Source of the DNA: an uncultured Alistipes sp.
Lineage (GTDB): Bacteria; Bacteroidota; Bacteroidia; Bacteroidales; Rikenellaceae
Length of the DNA stretch: 39,907 nt
Reading direction: 5' to 3'
Assembly (NCBI GenBank): GCA_937899895.1
Contig: CALBQR010000010.1
Location: 1 to 39,907, forward strand
Shown here: piece after piece, positions 1-7,866 of the stretch
How positions within the stretch are numbered: position 1 is the first letter of the stretch
Layout of the letters: every line of letters starts with the position of its first letter
Notes under the pieces: model-generated
Told to the model about the DNA's origin: nothing
What the model saw: the letters and a program-made list of their open reading frames with translations, nothing else
Database searches by the model: none
Program-made: the position numbers and the translations under genes

Positions 1-106
1 TCTCACCGCAATAGACATAACATATCTCGTTCTGTCCCACCGCACCGTCAGCCTTAACGATCACGATGTTCGAGATGATACCCGATACTCGCCCTGTTGT
101 CTTCAT
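1..106 (-). CDS. atpA: V-type ATP synthase subunit A, N-terminal fragment (cut by window edge)
   Basis: Only the first 35 codons are in the window; the gene runs off the left edge. The translation begins MKTTGRVSGIISNIVIVKAD and continues GAVGQNEICYVYCGE, the typical beta-barrel start of the catalytic A subunit of V/A-type ATPases. The A subunit binds and hydrolyses (or makes) ATP in the A3B3 head. It lies 34 nt downstream of the DUF2764 gene on the same strand and is the third gene of the operon seen here. The ATG at 106-104 is the natural start because the family's N-terminus follows directly. The Walker A region is outside the window. Confidence 0.9.
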   Translation of the reverse strand, partial: MKTTGRVSGIISNIVIVKADGAVGQNEICYVYCGE

Positions 107-140
107 TAATTCTATTTTTTGTTGTTATTTGTCAATTCAG

Positions 141-986
141 TTAAATACTCTCAATCGCCTTGCTCACGACCTCACGACCACTCAACGAGGCGATCAGTTC
201 GTCGTACATCGCACGGCCCACACGCTCATCAAGCGCGAACCAACGCTGTACAATATTCAGTTTCGACAGATACGAGAGGATCGTATTGATGTTAAAGTAG
301 TCCTTCTCGGCAAGCGTGTCGGACATAGACCAGCGGATGCGGTCGATCTTGCGCTCCTTCTCAACAATGTTCTGCTCATCGGCAACAGCAGCCATAACCT
401 CATCGAGGTAGTCCAACTCGCCCTTCAAACCGAAGTCCGAAGCCGAGCTGCGAGCCAATGCTTCGGTGATATCGTCATTACCCACAACGACACCCTCGAC
501 CTCCTGGCCCTTGCGGCGTGCAGCGTATGCAGCGCAAACATTGCGAAGCGTGCGATCGAACGCAGCCCACTCACGAACGTAACGGCAACCCGACTCGGCA
601 CAAGCCTTATAGTAGGCGGCATAGAGGTTACGCTCAATGGGCAGCGAAACGTCGATGCTCTCGGCCTCCTCTCCCTCCGGATCGGCATAGGCACGGAGCA
701 CATCGGTCATATATTGAGGCAACGTGGTCGGCTGTGCAATCTGCTGTTCCAACTCCTCGCGCGAGAAATTGCCCAGCGGATTGAAGCGCGAACGACCCGT
801 CTTCAAACCGATGATATTCTCAATGTCATAGTAACCATAAAATAATTCGAGCGAGTGGCGATCACCTTTATTCAGCTCTTCGCTGATCTCGTCGATCACC
901 TCGCGCGCATTGAAACCCTTATTATCGGCTTCAAGCGTGTACTCGCGCAAACCGGCTACAAGACAATAGTAATTCTTTGCGAACAT
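141..986 (-). CDS. DUF2764 protein of the V-type ATPase operon
   Basis: A 281-residue soluble protein starting MFAKNYYCLVAGLREYTL. It resembles the DUF2764 family, which in Bacteroidetes and chlamydiae is encoded between the V-ATPase E and A subunits. It has no signal peptide or membrane segment and is rich in predicted helix with many acidic and Arg residues, for example the stretch around DYLDEVMAAVADEQNIVEKE. It lies 13 nt after atpE and 34 nt before atpA, so it is co-transcribed with both. From its fixed position and the usual lack of a recognisable C subunit in such operons, I infer that it is a stalk or adaptor component replacing subunit C; the sequence does not prove this. Confidence 0.8.
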   Translation of the reverse strand: MFAKNYYCLVAGLREYTLEADNKGFNAREVIDEISEELNKGDRHSLELFYGYYDIENIIGLKTGRSRFNPLGNFSREELEQQIAQPTTLPQYMTDVLRAYADPEGEEAESIDVSLPIERNLYAAYYKACAESGCRYVREWAAFDRTLRNVCAAYAARRKGQEVEGVVVGNDDITEALARSSASDFGLKGELDYLDEVMAAVADEQNIVEKERKIDRIRWSMSDTLAEKDYFNINTILSYLSKLNIVQRWFALDERVGRAMYDELIASLSGREVVSKAIESI

Positions 987-999
987 ACTCCTTAACGGA

Positions 1000-1614
1000 T
1001 TATTTACCGAAAATCAGAGTTGCAACCTTATCACGCAGATACTCACCCAGCAATGCGTTGAAGTCCTCGTCCGAGAAGCTGATGTAGTAGCCACCGCTCT
1101 TTGCGCCTACCTTGAAGCCGCTCTTAACGTTCTTCGAGTAGCCCACCTCAACACCGGCAGCGAGCAACTCCTTCGCGCTCTTCTCGATAGCAGCATCCAG
1201 CTCTGCCTTCTTTGCTTCGGGCAGCAATGCTGCGAGCGATACGCTCTCGCTCGATGCGCCATTCCAATTGTGAGCAACTTCGAGCAACATCTTCTTAACG
1301 AACTCTGCATCGAGATTTGCAGCCTTCACGCCCTCAACGGTCGATTTTGCGATGATCATCTCCGATACCTGCTCTTTGAGCTTTGCAACAGCCTGCTTAC
1401 CTGCCAGCGAGATCTCGGTCATCGAATTCTTGCGCAGATCCTCGGCCTTATCCTCGGCAGCCTTAATGATTGCCTCGGCCTCGGCCTTTGCCTCAGCTAC
1501 CAAACGTGCAGCCTCTGCTTTTGCATCAGCAACCAACTTGTCGGCATCAGCACGGCCCTTCTCCAAACCCTCATCATAGAGTTTGCGGGTCAATTCTTGA
1601 AGTTTGTTTTCCAT
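1000..1614 (-). CDS. atpE: V-type ATP synthase subunit E (peripheral stalk)
   Basis: A 204-residue protein beginning MENKLQELTRKLYDEGLEKG. Residues about 5-70 form a long Ala/Glu/Lys-rich coiled coil (ADAKAEAARLVAEAKAEAEA), as expected for the N-terminal helix of the peripheral-stalk E subunit, which pairs with a G/H-type helix. The C-terminal half is the compact domain that contacts the head, ending GEYLRDKVATLIFGK. It is the first gene of the minus-strand operon and is preceded by a good Bacteroidetes promoter at 1677-1708. Length matches the family (about 190-210). The ATG at 1614 is the only sensible start before the coiled coil. Confidence 0.88.
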   Translation of the reverse strand: MENKLQELTRKLYDEGLEKGRADADKLVADAKAEAARLVAEAKAEAEAIIKAAEDKAEDLRKNSMTEISLAGKQAVAKLKEQVSEMIIAKSTVEGVKAANLDAEFVKKMLLEVAHNWNGASSESVSLAALLPEAKKAELDAAIEKSAKELLAAGVEVGYSKNVKSGFKVGAKSGGYYISFSDEDFNALLGEYLRDKVATLIFGK

Positions 1615-1676
1615 ATTCGTAAATCGATTTAGATATTTAATTTTTAGTTATTTCCAGCAACGTATAAAATGACTTG

Positions 1677-1708
1677 CAAAGGTACAAAACTTATTGCGAA
1701 CAAGCCAA
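1677..1708 (-). promoter_or_regulatory. Promoter of the V-ATPase operon
   Basis: On the minus strand TACCTTTG (1684-1677) matches the Bacteroidetes -7 consensus TAnnTTTG. TTG elements lie 16 nt (1703-1701) and 21 nt (1708-1706) upstream. Transcription would start about 60 nt before the atpE ATG. Confidence 0.6.
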
Positions 1709-1855
1709 TTTTTCGGGCGGTTTTATTACGGTTTTCACCACATTTACAGCAAAATAATTTAAGATTGGAATTTTTGACGCACTTTCAGACATTTTTGGAC
1801 ATCCACGACACTCCTAAATGCACCCACCAACAATGTGTTCAAACAGCAACAATGC

Positions 1856-1889
1856 AAAAAGCCGCGCTTTTCGGAGCACGGCTTTTTTT
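1856..1889 (-). terminator. Hairpin terminator after the DUF4301 gene
   Basis: AAAAAGCCG (1856-1864) pairs with CGGCTTTTT, closing a loop that holds a further GC/GC pair. With A-runs on one side and T-runs on the other it can work in both directions. It lies 27 nt past the minus-strand DUF4301 stop codon and upstream of the V-ATPase promoter, insulating the two units. Confidence 0.75.
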
Positions 1890-1915
1890 GCGAATTAAGA
1901 ATCCTGAATTGCGAA

Positions 1916-3358
1916 TTATTGATGTTCAGGACGGAGCAGATCATTCACAACCTTTACAGGCGAGAACGTAGCCAGAGGCACATCTACAAAGATTGTAGTC
2001 CAATCGGCCATTGCACCATTCCACAAACCGGGCAACTCCTGCGCACGCAGCTCGCGGCCATCCTTCGACTTGCTCGAAATGAAGCCCGTAGCGGGGTCGG
2101 TGTACTTCGTAAGATCGAACTTCGTGCCATCGTAACGTGCGGGAGCGCAAACCAGATCAACGGGATTGAAGTGGGTTGCACCGCTCATCATCGGAGCATC
2201 ATCGGGCGAAATCTGGCTCGACTCGGCGATTTGCAAAGCACATTCGCCACGCTTGCCCTCAACCCAGAACGGGCCACCACCCGGCTCACCATCGTTGCGA
2301 ACCATACCGCAAACACGGATCGGGCGATCGAGCAACTCGATGAGCAGTTCGGGAGTCCATTCATCGGGCAGTTTGGTGCAGAACTCCTCCTCGATCATCT
2401 GTGCGATCTCGGCGGTACGCATAGCCGAAGCACCCTCGCGCAACTCCTTCAAAGCGGCAAATGCACGCTCCTGAACCTCCACGAGCAGACCTGCCAAAGC
2501 CTTCTTATAGAGCACCGTATCGGCACGACGAGCGTCGGTAGTTACGTTGTCGATATTCTTGATAAAGATCACATCTGCTGCGATTTCGTCGAGGTTGGCG
2601 ATCAGCGCACCGTGGCCTGCGGGACGGAACAACAGCGTACCGTCGTCGTTACGGAACGGAGTGTTGTCGGGATTAACCGCAACGGTGTCGGTCGAAGATT
2701 TCTGCACCGAGAACGAGATGTCGTACTTCACACCAAAACGCTCCTCATACTTGGCAACCACGCCATCAAGCAGCGAGCGGAAACCCTCGATATGTTCGGG
2801 CGAAACGGTGAAATGAATTGCCACCTTACCATCGCAAGCGGCATACTGCGCGCCCTCTACCAGATGCTCCTCAATAGCCGTGCGAGCCTCCTCGCCGTAG
2901 CCGTGGAAGAGAATCAGACCCTTCGGTTTCGAGCCATAAGCCAGACCCTCCTTGATGATAGCCGCAACGGTCTGCTCATCGGTAGCGTCAGCGGGCAACA
3001 ACTCGCGCAACTTCTTACCAAAGGCGAACTTGTCGATATTGGCTACCAACTTGTCGATATCAGCACCGCGCTTGCCCTCATTTACGAACTCAAACAGCGA
3101 CTTGAACATACGCGTTGCAGCTCCCGATGCGGGAACGAACTTGACAACACGCTTTGCGCCACGCGCAGCATCGAATTTTGCGGCATACTCCGCAGCCTCC
3201 TCGGCCGAGAGTTTCTTCACGCCGCCATTGTCGGGCGACGCAGCAGCCTTAACATTGAGGAATGGGAATCCGCGGCGGAAGTTTTCGATCTGATGCTCAA
3301 CGGCTTCGGGCGTCAGACCGTGTGCAGCGATCTGCTGCAAATCCTTTTCAGTAAACAT
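1916..3358 (-). CDS. DUF4301 family protein
   Basis: A 480-residue cytoplasmic protein starting MFTEKDLQQIAAHGLTPEAV. It matches the Bacteroidetes DUF4301 family, including the characteristic KFVPASGAATRMFKSLFEF segment near residue 75 and a C-terminal GAMADWTTIFVDVP segment. The function is unknown; the Gly/Ala-rich P-A-S-G-A-A-T-R-M motif recalls nucleotide-binding loops, but I cannot assign an activity. The ATG at 3358 is chosen over an in-frame start 45 nt upstream because the conserved N-terminus begins here and a promoter-like sequence lies just upstream. It is monocistronic, with its own terminator, and divergent from murB. Confidence 0.82.
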   Translation of the reverse strand: MFTEKDLQQIAAHGLTPEAVEHQIENFRRGFPFLNVKAAASPDNGGVKKLSAEEAAEYAAKFDAARGAKRVVKFVPASGAATRMFKSLFEFVNEGKRGADIDKLVANIDKFAFGKKLRELLPADATDEQTVAAIIKEGLAYGSKPKGLILFHGYGEEARTAIEEHLVEGAQYAACDGKVAIHFTVSPEHIEGFRSLLDGVVAKYEERFGVKYDISFSVQKSSTDTVAVNPDNTPFRNDDGTLLFRPAGHGALIANLDEIAADVIFIKNIDNVTTDARRADTVLYKKALAGLLVEVQERAFAALKELREGASAMRTAEIAQMIEEEFCTKLPDEWTPELLIELLDRPIRVCGMVRNDGEPGGGPFWVEGKRGECALQIAESSQISPDDAPMMSGATHFNPVDLVCAPARYDGTKFDLTKYTDPATGFISSKSKDGRELRAQELPGLWNGAMADWTTIFVDVPLATFSPVKVVNDLLRPEHQ

Positions 3359-3415
3359 TGTTCTAAATAGGTTTTTATTGTTAGTTGATTTTATTGATTG
3401 CACACTTTGGCATTG

Positions 3416-3446
3416 TAAATATAGGATTTATTTCCCAAACTAACAA
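3416..3446 (-). promoter_or_regulatory. Probable promoter of the DUF4301 gene
   Basis: On the minus strand TATATTTA (3423-3416) is one base off TAnnTTTG. A TTG (3446-3444) lies 20 nt upstream, the usual Bacteroidetes spacing. It gives a leader of about 55 nt and supports the start at 3358. Confidence 0.4.
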
Positions 3447-3476
3447 CTTTCGGTAGGAGATTTATGCGTTTTTTCA

Positions 3477-3484
3477 TATCTTTG
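3477..3484 (+). promoter_or_regulatory. Promoter -7 element of murB (near-leaderless)
   Basis: TATCTTTG is a perfect TAnnTTTG match. It ends only 9 nt before the murB ATG at 3494, so the transcript would have almost no 5' leader. No good -33 TTTG is visible. This box excludes the in-frame upstream ATG at 3464, which lies before it. Confidence 0.55.
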
Positions 3485-3493
3485 TCATTTGAT

Positions 3494-4510
3494 ATGGTAC
3501 GTATATACGAAAATATTGAGCTGGCCGCACGCAACAGTTTCGGCGTAGCAGCCCGCGCCAAACGCCTTGTCGAGTTCGACGAGGCCGAAGATCTTATGCA
3601 GATTTTTGCCGACGAGAATATCGCCAAGGACCGTTGGGTTGTTCTTGCCGGCGGTAACAATACCCTATTCACTCACGACTTCGACGGCACACTGATCTGC
3701 CCTCAAAACCAGAGTATCGAGATCATCGCTACCGAGGGCGATATCGCACACGTGCGCATCGGCGCAGGTGTCGAGTGGGATGACGCCGTAGCGTGGAGTG
3801 TCGAGCAGGGACTTTGGGGTATCGAGAACCTCTCGCTCATTCCGGGCAAGGCGGGCGCAGCTCCCGTGCAGAATATCGGAGCTTATGGCACCGAGGTTAA
3901 GGATGTTATCGAGAAGGTCGAGATGTTCTGCCCCGCAACGATGAACACTCTGATTCTCGCAAACGAATATTGCGAATTCGGCTACCGCGACAGCATTTTC
4001 AAGCGTTCGCTTCGCGGGCGTGTTATCATCACCTCGATCACAATTCGATTGAGCCGCACACCCAATCCGCGACTGCGCTATGGCGACGTGCAGCAGCGTG
4101 TCGATGAGTTGGGAGGTCCGACGCTCGCAAATATCCGCGAGGCAATCGTGGCAATCCGCAGCCACAAACTCCCCGATCCGAAGGTAACGGGCAACGCCGG
4201 CAGTTTCTTCAAGAATCCCGTTGTCGAGCGCGAGTTGGCAGACAAGTTGCTGGCCGAATACCCCGATATGCCACTCTACCCCGCAGCCGAGGAGGGCAAG
4301 GCAAAGTTGGCAGCAGGCTGGTTGATTGATCGCGCAGGATGGAAGGGCGCACGCGAGGGTCGCGTAGGTGTTCACGATCGTCAGGCGTTGGTACTGATCA
4401 ACCTCGGAGGTGCAACAGGTGCCGAGGTGATGGAGTTGGCCTATCGTATCGTTGAAGATGTTAAAAGCCGCTTCGGTGTCGAGCTTTCGCCCGAAGTGAA
4501 TGTTTTATAG
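3494..4510 (+). CDS. murB: UDP-N-acetylmuramate dehydrogenase MurB
   Basis: A 338-residue cytoplasmic FAD enzyme that reduces UDP-GlcNAc-enolpyruvate to UDP-MurNAc with NADPH, the second committed step of peptidoglycan synthesis. The FAD-binding segment LAGGNNTLF is at about 51-59, followed by IPGKAGAAPVQNIGAYGTEV (116-135). The catalytic Ser is S237 in GNAGSFFKNP, and the terminal Glu is E334 in LSPEVNVL. The YRDSIFK motif and total length indicate the E. coli-like type I enzyme. The ATG at 3494 is chosen over one 30 nt upstream because a promoter box lies between them. It is the first gene of a plus-strand run, with tilS 23 nt downstream. Confidence 0.95.
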   Translation: MVRIYENIELAARNSFGVAARAKRLVEFDEAEDLMQIFADENIAKDRWVVLAGGNNTLFTHDFDGTLICPQNQSIEIIATEGDIAHVRIGAGVEWDDAVAWSVEQGLWGIENLSLIPGKAGAAPVQNIGAYGTEVKDVIEKVEMFCPATMNTLILANEYCEFGYRDSIFKRSLRGRVIITSITIRLSRTPNPRLRYGDVQQRVDELGGPTLANIREAIVAIRSHKLPDPKVTGNAGSFFKNPVVERELADKLLAEYPDMPLYPAAEEGKAKLAAGWLIDRAGWKGAREGRVGVHDRQALVLINLGGATGAEVMELAYRIVEDVKSRFGVELSPEVNVL

Positions 4511-4533
4511 AGATGATTTTAGCGTAACGAGTT

Positions 4534-5892
4534 ATGCCACAAAAAAATCTTCTTTTTGAGAATTTCAGGCGACACATTGCCGCGAATCAGATGCTCGAAG
4601 CCGACGATCGCATCCTGTTGGCTGTAAGTGGCGGCGTTGATTCGATGGTGTTGATGTCGCTCTTCTATCAGAGTGGTTATCATATCGGCGTGGCTCACTG
4701 CAACTTCGGTTTGCGCGGTGAGGAGAGCGACGAAGATGAGTTGCTGGTCGAGAAGCAGGCCACAGGTTATGGCTTGGAGTTCTACAATCGACGTTTCGAC
4801 ACGGTGGGCGAGATGGAGCGCACGGGTGAATCAATGGAGATGGCCGCACGCCGTCTGCGATATGAGTGGTTCGAGCAACTCTGCATCGAGCACAACTATA
4901 CCAAAATTGCCATTGCTCACCACGCTGACGACTCGACCGAGACCTTCTTTATCAATCTGCTGCGCGGCACTGGCTTGCGCGGTTTGACGGGCATCAGCAG
5001 CACCAACGGGCGCGTTTTCAGGCCGTTGCTCTTTGCATCGCGTCGCGAAATCACCGAGTATGCCGTTGCAAACCACATCCCCTTCCGCGAGGATTCCTCG
5101 AACCGTTCGACCAAATATCTGCGCAATAAAATTCGCCTCGGATTGATTCCCCGCATACGCGAGATCAACACGAAATTTACCGAGGTGATGAATAGCAACA
5201 TTCGCCGACTAACCGACACGCAGACCTTCATCAACCGTGCTATCGAGTTGATTCGCAATGAGGTATGCACCGAGCAGGAGGGTATCCACACCATACATAT
5301 CGACCGCATTGACCCACAGATGCCGCGCGGTTTTGTGATCTACGAATTACTCAATTCGGCCTTCGATTTCAAGGGAGATGTTACCGATGCGCTCTGTCGC
5401 GCACTCGACAGCGAAAATCCGACCGGCAAGCGTTTCTACTCGCGCGAATGGGTCGCGACGATCGACCGAGGTAATGTCGTTGTGGCGCGTATCACTGCCG
5501 ATGATCCCTGCGAGGTTTTGGTCGAGGAGGGCACACGCAAGAGCTTCTGTGGCAACTCGCGCCTGATATTCGAGCGCGAAGCGATCGACACCATCGAGAA
5601 CTTCCGCACACCCGAACATATCGCCCAGATTGATGCCGACAAGTTGCAATTCCCGCTCACGTTGCGTCGCTGGCGCGAAGGCGATTGGTTCGTGCCATAC
5701 GGTATGACCGGTCGCAAGAAGATTAGCGACTATCTGGTCGATCGCAAGGTGTCGGGACCGGAAAAGGAGCGACAATTTGTACTGCTTTCGGGCGAGGATA
5801 TCGTGTGGGTTGTCGGCCGTCGCATTGACGACCGCTACCGCCTTACAGATCAGACAGAAACCGTATTGCGTATTATCCGCGAAACAATCTAA
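4534..5892 (+). CDS. tilS: tRNA(Ile)-lysidine synthetase TilS
   Basis: A 452-residue ATP-dependent ligase that converts C34 of the CAU-anticodon tRNA-Ile to lysidine, so that AUA is read as Ile. The PP-loop SGGVDS is at residues 32-37, followed by AHCNFGLRGEESDED and the family HHADDSTETFFINLLRGTGL segment. The C-terminal part (about 360-452), LRRWREGDWFVPYGMTGRKK followed by ISDYLVDRK, is the TilS C-terminal substrate-binding domain, so the protein is full length. It lies between murB (23 nt) and holA (12 nt), probably in one transcript. Confidence 0.95.
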   Translation: MPQKNLLFENFRRHIAANQMLEADDRILLAVSGGVDSMVLMSLFYQSGYHIGVAHCNFGLRGEESDEDELLVEKQATGYGLEFYNRRFDTVGEMERTGESMEMAARRLRYEWFEQLCIEHNYTKIAIAHHADDSTETFFINLLRGTGLRGLTGISSTNGRVFRPLLFASRREITEYAVANHIPFREDSSNRSTKYLRNKIRLGLIPRIREINTKFTEVMNSNIRRLTDTQTFINRAIELIRNEVCTEQEGIHTIHIDRIDPQMPRGFVIYELLNSAFDFKGDVTDALCRALDSENPTGKRFYSREWVATIDRGNVVVARITADDPCEVLVEEGTRKSFCGNSRLIFEREAIDTIENFRTPEHIAQIDADKLQFPLTLRRWREGDWFVPYGMTGRKKISDYLVDRKVSGPEKERQFVLLSGEDIVWVVGRRIDDRYRLTDQTETVLRIIRETI

Positions 5893-5904
5893 AACACTAC
5901 CCCG

Positions 5905-6975
5905 ATGGCAAAGAGCAGCAAACTCAAATTCCGCGACACGATAGCAACTTACGAACGTCTGCGCAGTCAGATTCTCAGTCGTAAATTTGCCCCCATCTAC
6001 CTGCTTATGGGTGAGGAGGCATACTTTATCGACGAGTTGAGCGAGCTGCTTGCAACGACCATTCTGAATGAGGCCGAGCGAGCCTTCAATCAGATTGTTG
6101 TCTATGGCAAGGATAGTGAAGTCGGAGCGGTTGTAAATCTCTGCCGACAGATGCCGATGATGGGTAGTTATCAGGTCGTTATCGTTCGCGAGGCGCAGCA
6201 GCTCGACAAAATAGAATCGCTATCGTATTACACCTCTGCCCCATCACCCACTACGATCTTGGTGCTCTGCTATAAGGGCAAGACACTCGACAAACGTTCC
6301 TCGCTCTATAAGCAGATCGCGGCCGTGGGCGAAGTGCTCGAAACGGTACGCCCATACGATAACGAAATCAAGAGCTGGCTGACCGATTTCATTCGCGCAA
6401 AGGGGTGCGACATCGAGCAGAAGGCATTGGCAATGATGACTGACCATTTGGGCACCGACATCTCGAAGATCTCGAACGAATTCTCAAAGTTGATCCTCTC
6501 GTTGCCCGAAGGCACGAAGATGATCACCGCCACACACATCGAGGAGAATATCGGTATCAGCAAGGATTTCAACACCTTCGAGCTGACCAAAGCGGTCGTT
6601 ATGCGCGATCTCTCGCGCGCGATGATGATCGCCGATCACTTTGCCCGCAACCCGAAGGAGAGCCCTCTGGTGGTTACCATCTCGGCTATGTTCCGCCAAT
6701 TTCGTCAGATATTCATTCTCAACTACTTGGAGTGGCAACGTCGCGCCAAAGGTGTCGCTATGCCCTCCGAAATGGAGCTGACACGTATGCTCGGCCTCGG
6801 CTCGCCATACTTCCTTGCCGAAACACGTCAGGCCGCTGCACTATGGCCCAATAGCCGCGTTTTCAATGTGCTCGGCATCATCCGCATCTATGACGCAAAG
6901 AGCAAAGGCATCGGTTCGGGCGGTCTTTCCGATGGCGAGTTGTTGCGTGAAATGATTTTACGAATTTTGGGATGA
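5905..6975 (+). CDS. holA: DNA polymerase III subunit delta HolA
   Basis: A 356-residue clamp-loader subunit that opens the beta sliding clamp. The N-terminal AAA+-like domain begins APIYLLMGEEAYFIDELSEL, the usual delta start, with no functional Walker A, as expected. The middle VLETVRPYDNEIKSWLTDFI and the helical C-terminal collar domain (about 215-356), containing KDFNTFELTKAVVMRDLSRA, fit the family length and order. Its stop overlaps the next start (ATGA at 6972-6975), implying translational coupling. The partner dnaX is at 20433-22250 in the same window. Confidence 0.92.
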   Translation: MAKSSKLKFRDTIATYERLRSQILSRKFAPIYLLMGEEAYFIDELSELLATTILNEAERAFNQIVVYGKDSEVGAVVNLCRQMPMMGSYQVVIVREAQQLDKIESLSYYTSAPSPTTILVLCYKGKTLDKRSSLYKQIAAVGEVLETVRPYDNEIKSWLTDFIRAKGCDIEQKALAMMTDHLGTDISKISNEFSKLILSLPEGTKMITATHIEENIGISKDFNTFELTKAVVMRDLSRAMMIADHFARNPKESPLVVTISAMFRQFRQIFILNYLEWQRRAKGVAMPSEMELTRMLGLGSPYFLAETRQAAALWPNSRVFNVLGIIRIYDAKSKGIGSGGLSDGELLREMILRILG

Positions 6976-7793
6976 GCCCTCGCGACTACATATCAATCAA
7001 CGGCTCACTCGTAATTCCTTCGACAGATATCGACCCGTTCGATCGTCTGCGAGCAGGATTTGCGCGCCAAGATATGCGCATACGCGATCTGCGCCCCCTG
7101 CATATCGCCTCACACCTCGACCTGCTTGCCATCACTTTCGAGCGAATGTTCGGCAAGCGACCCACGCTCTCACCGCCGATGGTTGCCGCGTGGTGCAGCG
7201 AGCTACTTACGCGAAATCGCTACCCCGCTTTCGGCTCGTGTTGCGTTACAGCTTTGCTCATCCCTACGGAACGGGCAGGACGCATTGCTGCCGATTTGGT
7301 TCTGATTGGCAAAGAGATATTGCTCGATAGCAGCTACTCGGTCCGCCCCATTCGTCCGACGGCAACGATAGAAAATTACGCCCTGACTTTTAGCGAATTG
7401 CCCACCTCGGCCGCCTTTGAAGCAGACGAAGCGGCACTTATGCGTGCTCGGTATCGAGATCACATCAAAGGCTCGCACGTCGTTTTACGTGCTGACGATG
7501 AGGGCGTTCTGCTTGCAGCCGGCACTGCTCCCCTATTCGCAGTCAAGGGGCGCACAATCCTTACGACCTCGACGATCTACGGCTCCCCGAAGAGTGTAGA
7601 GCGACAGCTGACCATTGATGCCATTATGCGCACCGACATCCCTCTGCAAGAGGATATCCTCTCGACGGAGATGGTTGCGGAGTGCGACGAGCTCTTCTTT
7701 GCCGATTATCGCGGCCTGACCTCGATCGAGCGGATCGGTGCGACCAACTATATGTCGCTGATGGTCGATCAGATCGTTAAGGCAATGCGCTGA
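6972..7793 (+). CDS. Aminotransferase class IV-fold protein, probably catalytically dead
   Basis: A 273-residue protein whose C-terminal half follows the fold-type IV PLP enzyme pattern (branched-chain aminotransferase / aminodeoxychorismate lyase): DDEGVLLAAGTAPLFAVKGR (176-194) and CDELFFADYRGLTSIERI (238-255). In active members the first motif carries a Glu that binds the PLP nitrogen, and a Schiff-base Lys lies about 33-34 residues before it. Here the Glu position is A183, and the Lys position falls at F149 or its neighbours; the nearest lysine, K166, is 17 residues away. The start overlaps the holA stop by 4 nt, so it is the coupled last gene of the murB-tilS-holA run. Membership by pattern is fairly clear; the function is unknown and loss of catalysis is inferred. 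Confidence 0.6.
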   Translation: MSPRDYISINGSLVIPSTDIDPFDRLRAGFARQDMRIRDLRPLHIASHLDLLAITFERMFGKRPTLSPPMVAAWCSELLTRNRYPAFGSCCVTALLIPTERAGRIAADLVLIGKEILLDSSYSVRPIRPTATIENYALTFSELPTSAAFEADEAALMRARYRDHIKGSHVVLRADDEGVLLAAGTAPLFAVKGRTILTTSTIYGSPKSVERQLTIDAIMRTDIPLQEDILSTEMVAECDELFFADYRGLTSIERIGATNYMSLMVDQIVKAMR

Positions 7794-7832
7794 TTCTCAC
7801 CTTTCGAGAAACCTTTTCCTCGCCCCTTGTCA

Positions 7833-7863
7833 TATCTTTGCGATCAAACCAACCGATCGCAAA
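7833..7863 (+). promoter_or_regulatory. Promoter with overlapping inverted repeat
   Basis: TATCTTTG (7833-7840) is a perfect -7 element. TTTGCGATC (7837-7845) and GATCGCAAA (7855-7863) form a perfect 9-bp inverted repeat with a 9-nt loop that begins inside the -7 box and ends 3 nt before the next ATG. It could be an operator or a 5'-end mRNA hairpin. Confidence 0.55.
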
Positions 7864-7866
7864 ACA

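Larger units (their letters stand above)
1615..1915. other. Intergenic region with V-ATPase promoter and DUF4301 terminator
   Basis: This 301-nt gap between two minus-strand transcription units holds the V-ATPase promoter (1677-1708) and a hairpin terminator (1856-1889). Just before the DUF4301 stop codon is a short AT-rich near-repeat of the ATTAAGAAT / GAATTGCGAATTA type (1893-1918), a spacer style common in Bacteroidales. I see no small gene in it. Confidence 0.6.

Noticed and set aside
1835..3370. Long plus-strand open frame opposite the DUF4301 gene
   Set aside because: Mirror frame of a recognised family; it begins inside a terminator and shows no motif or promoter.
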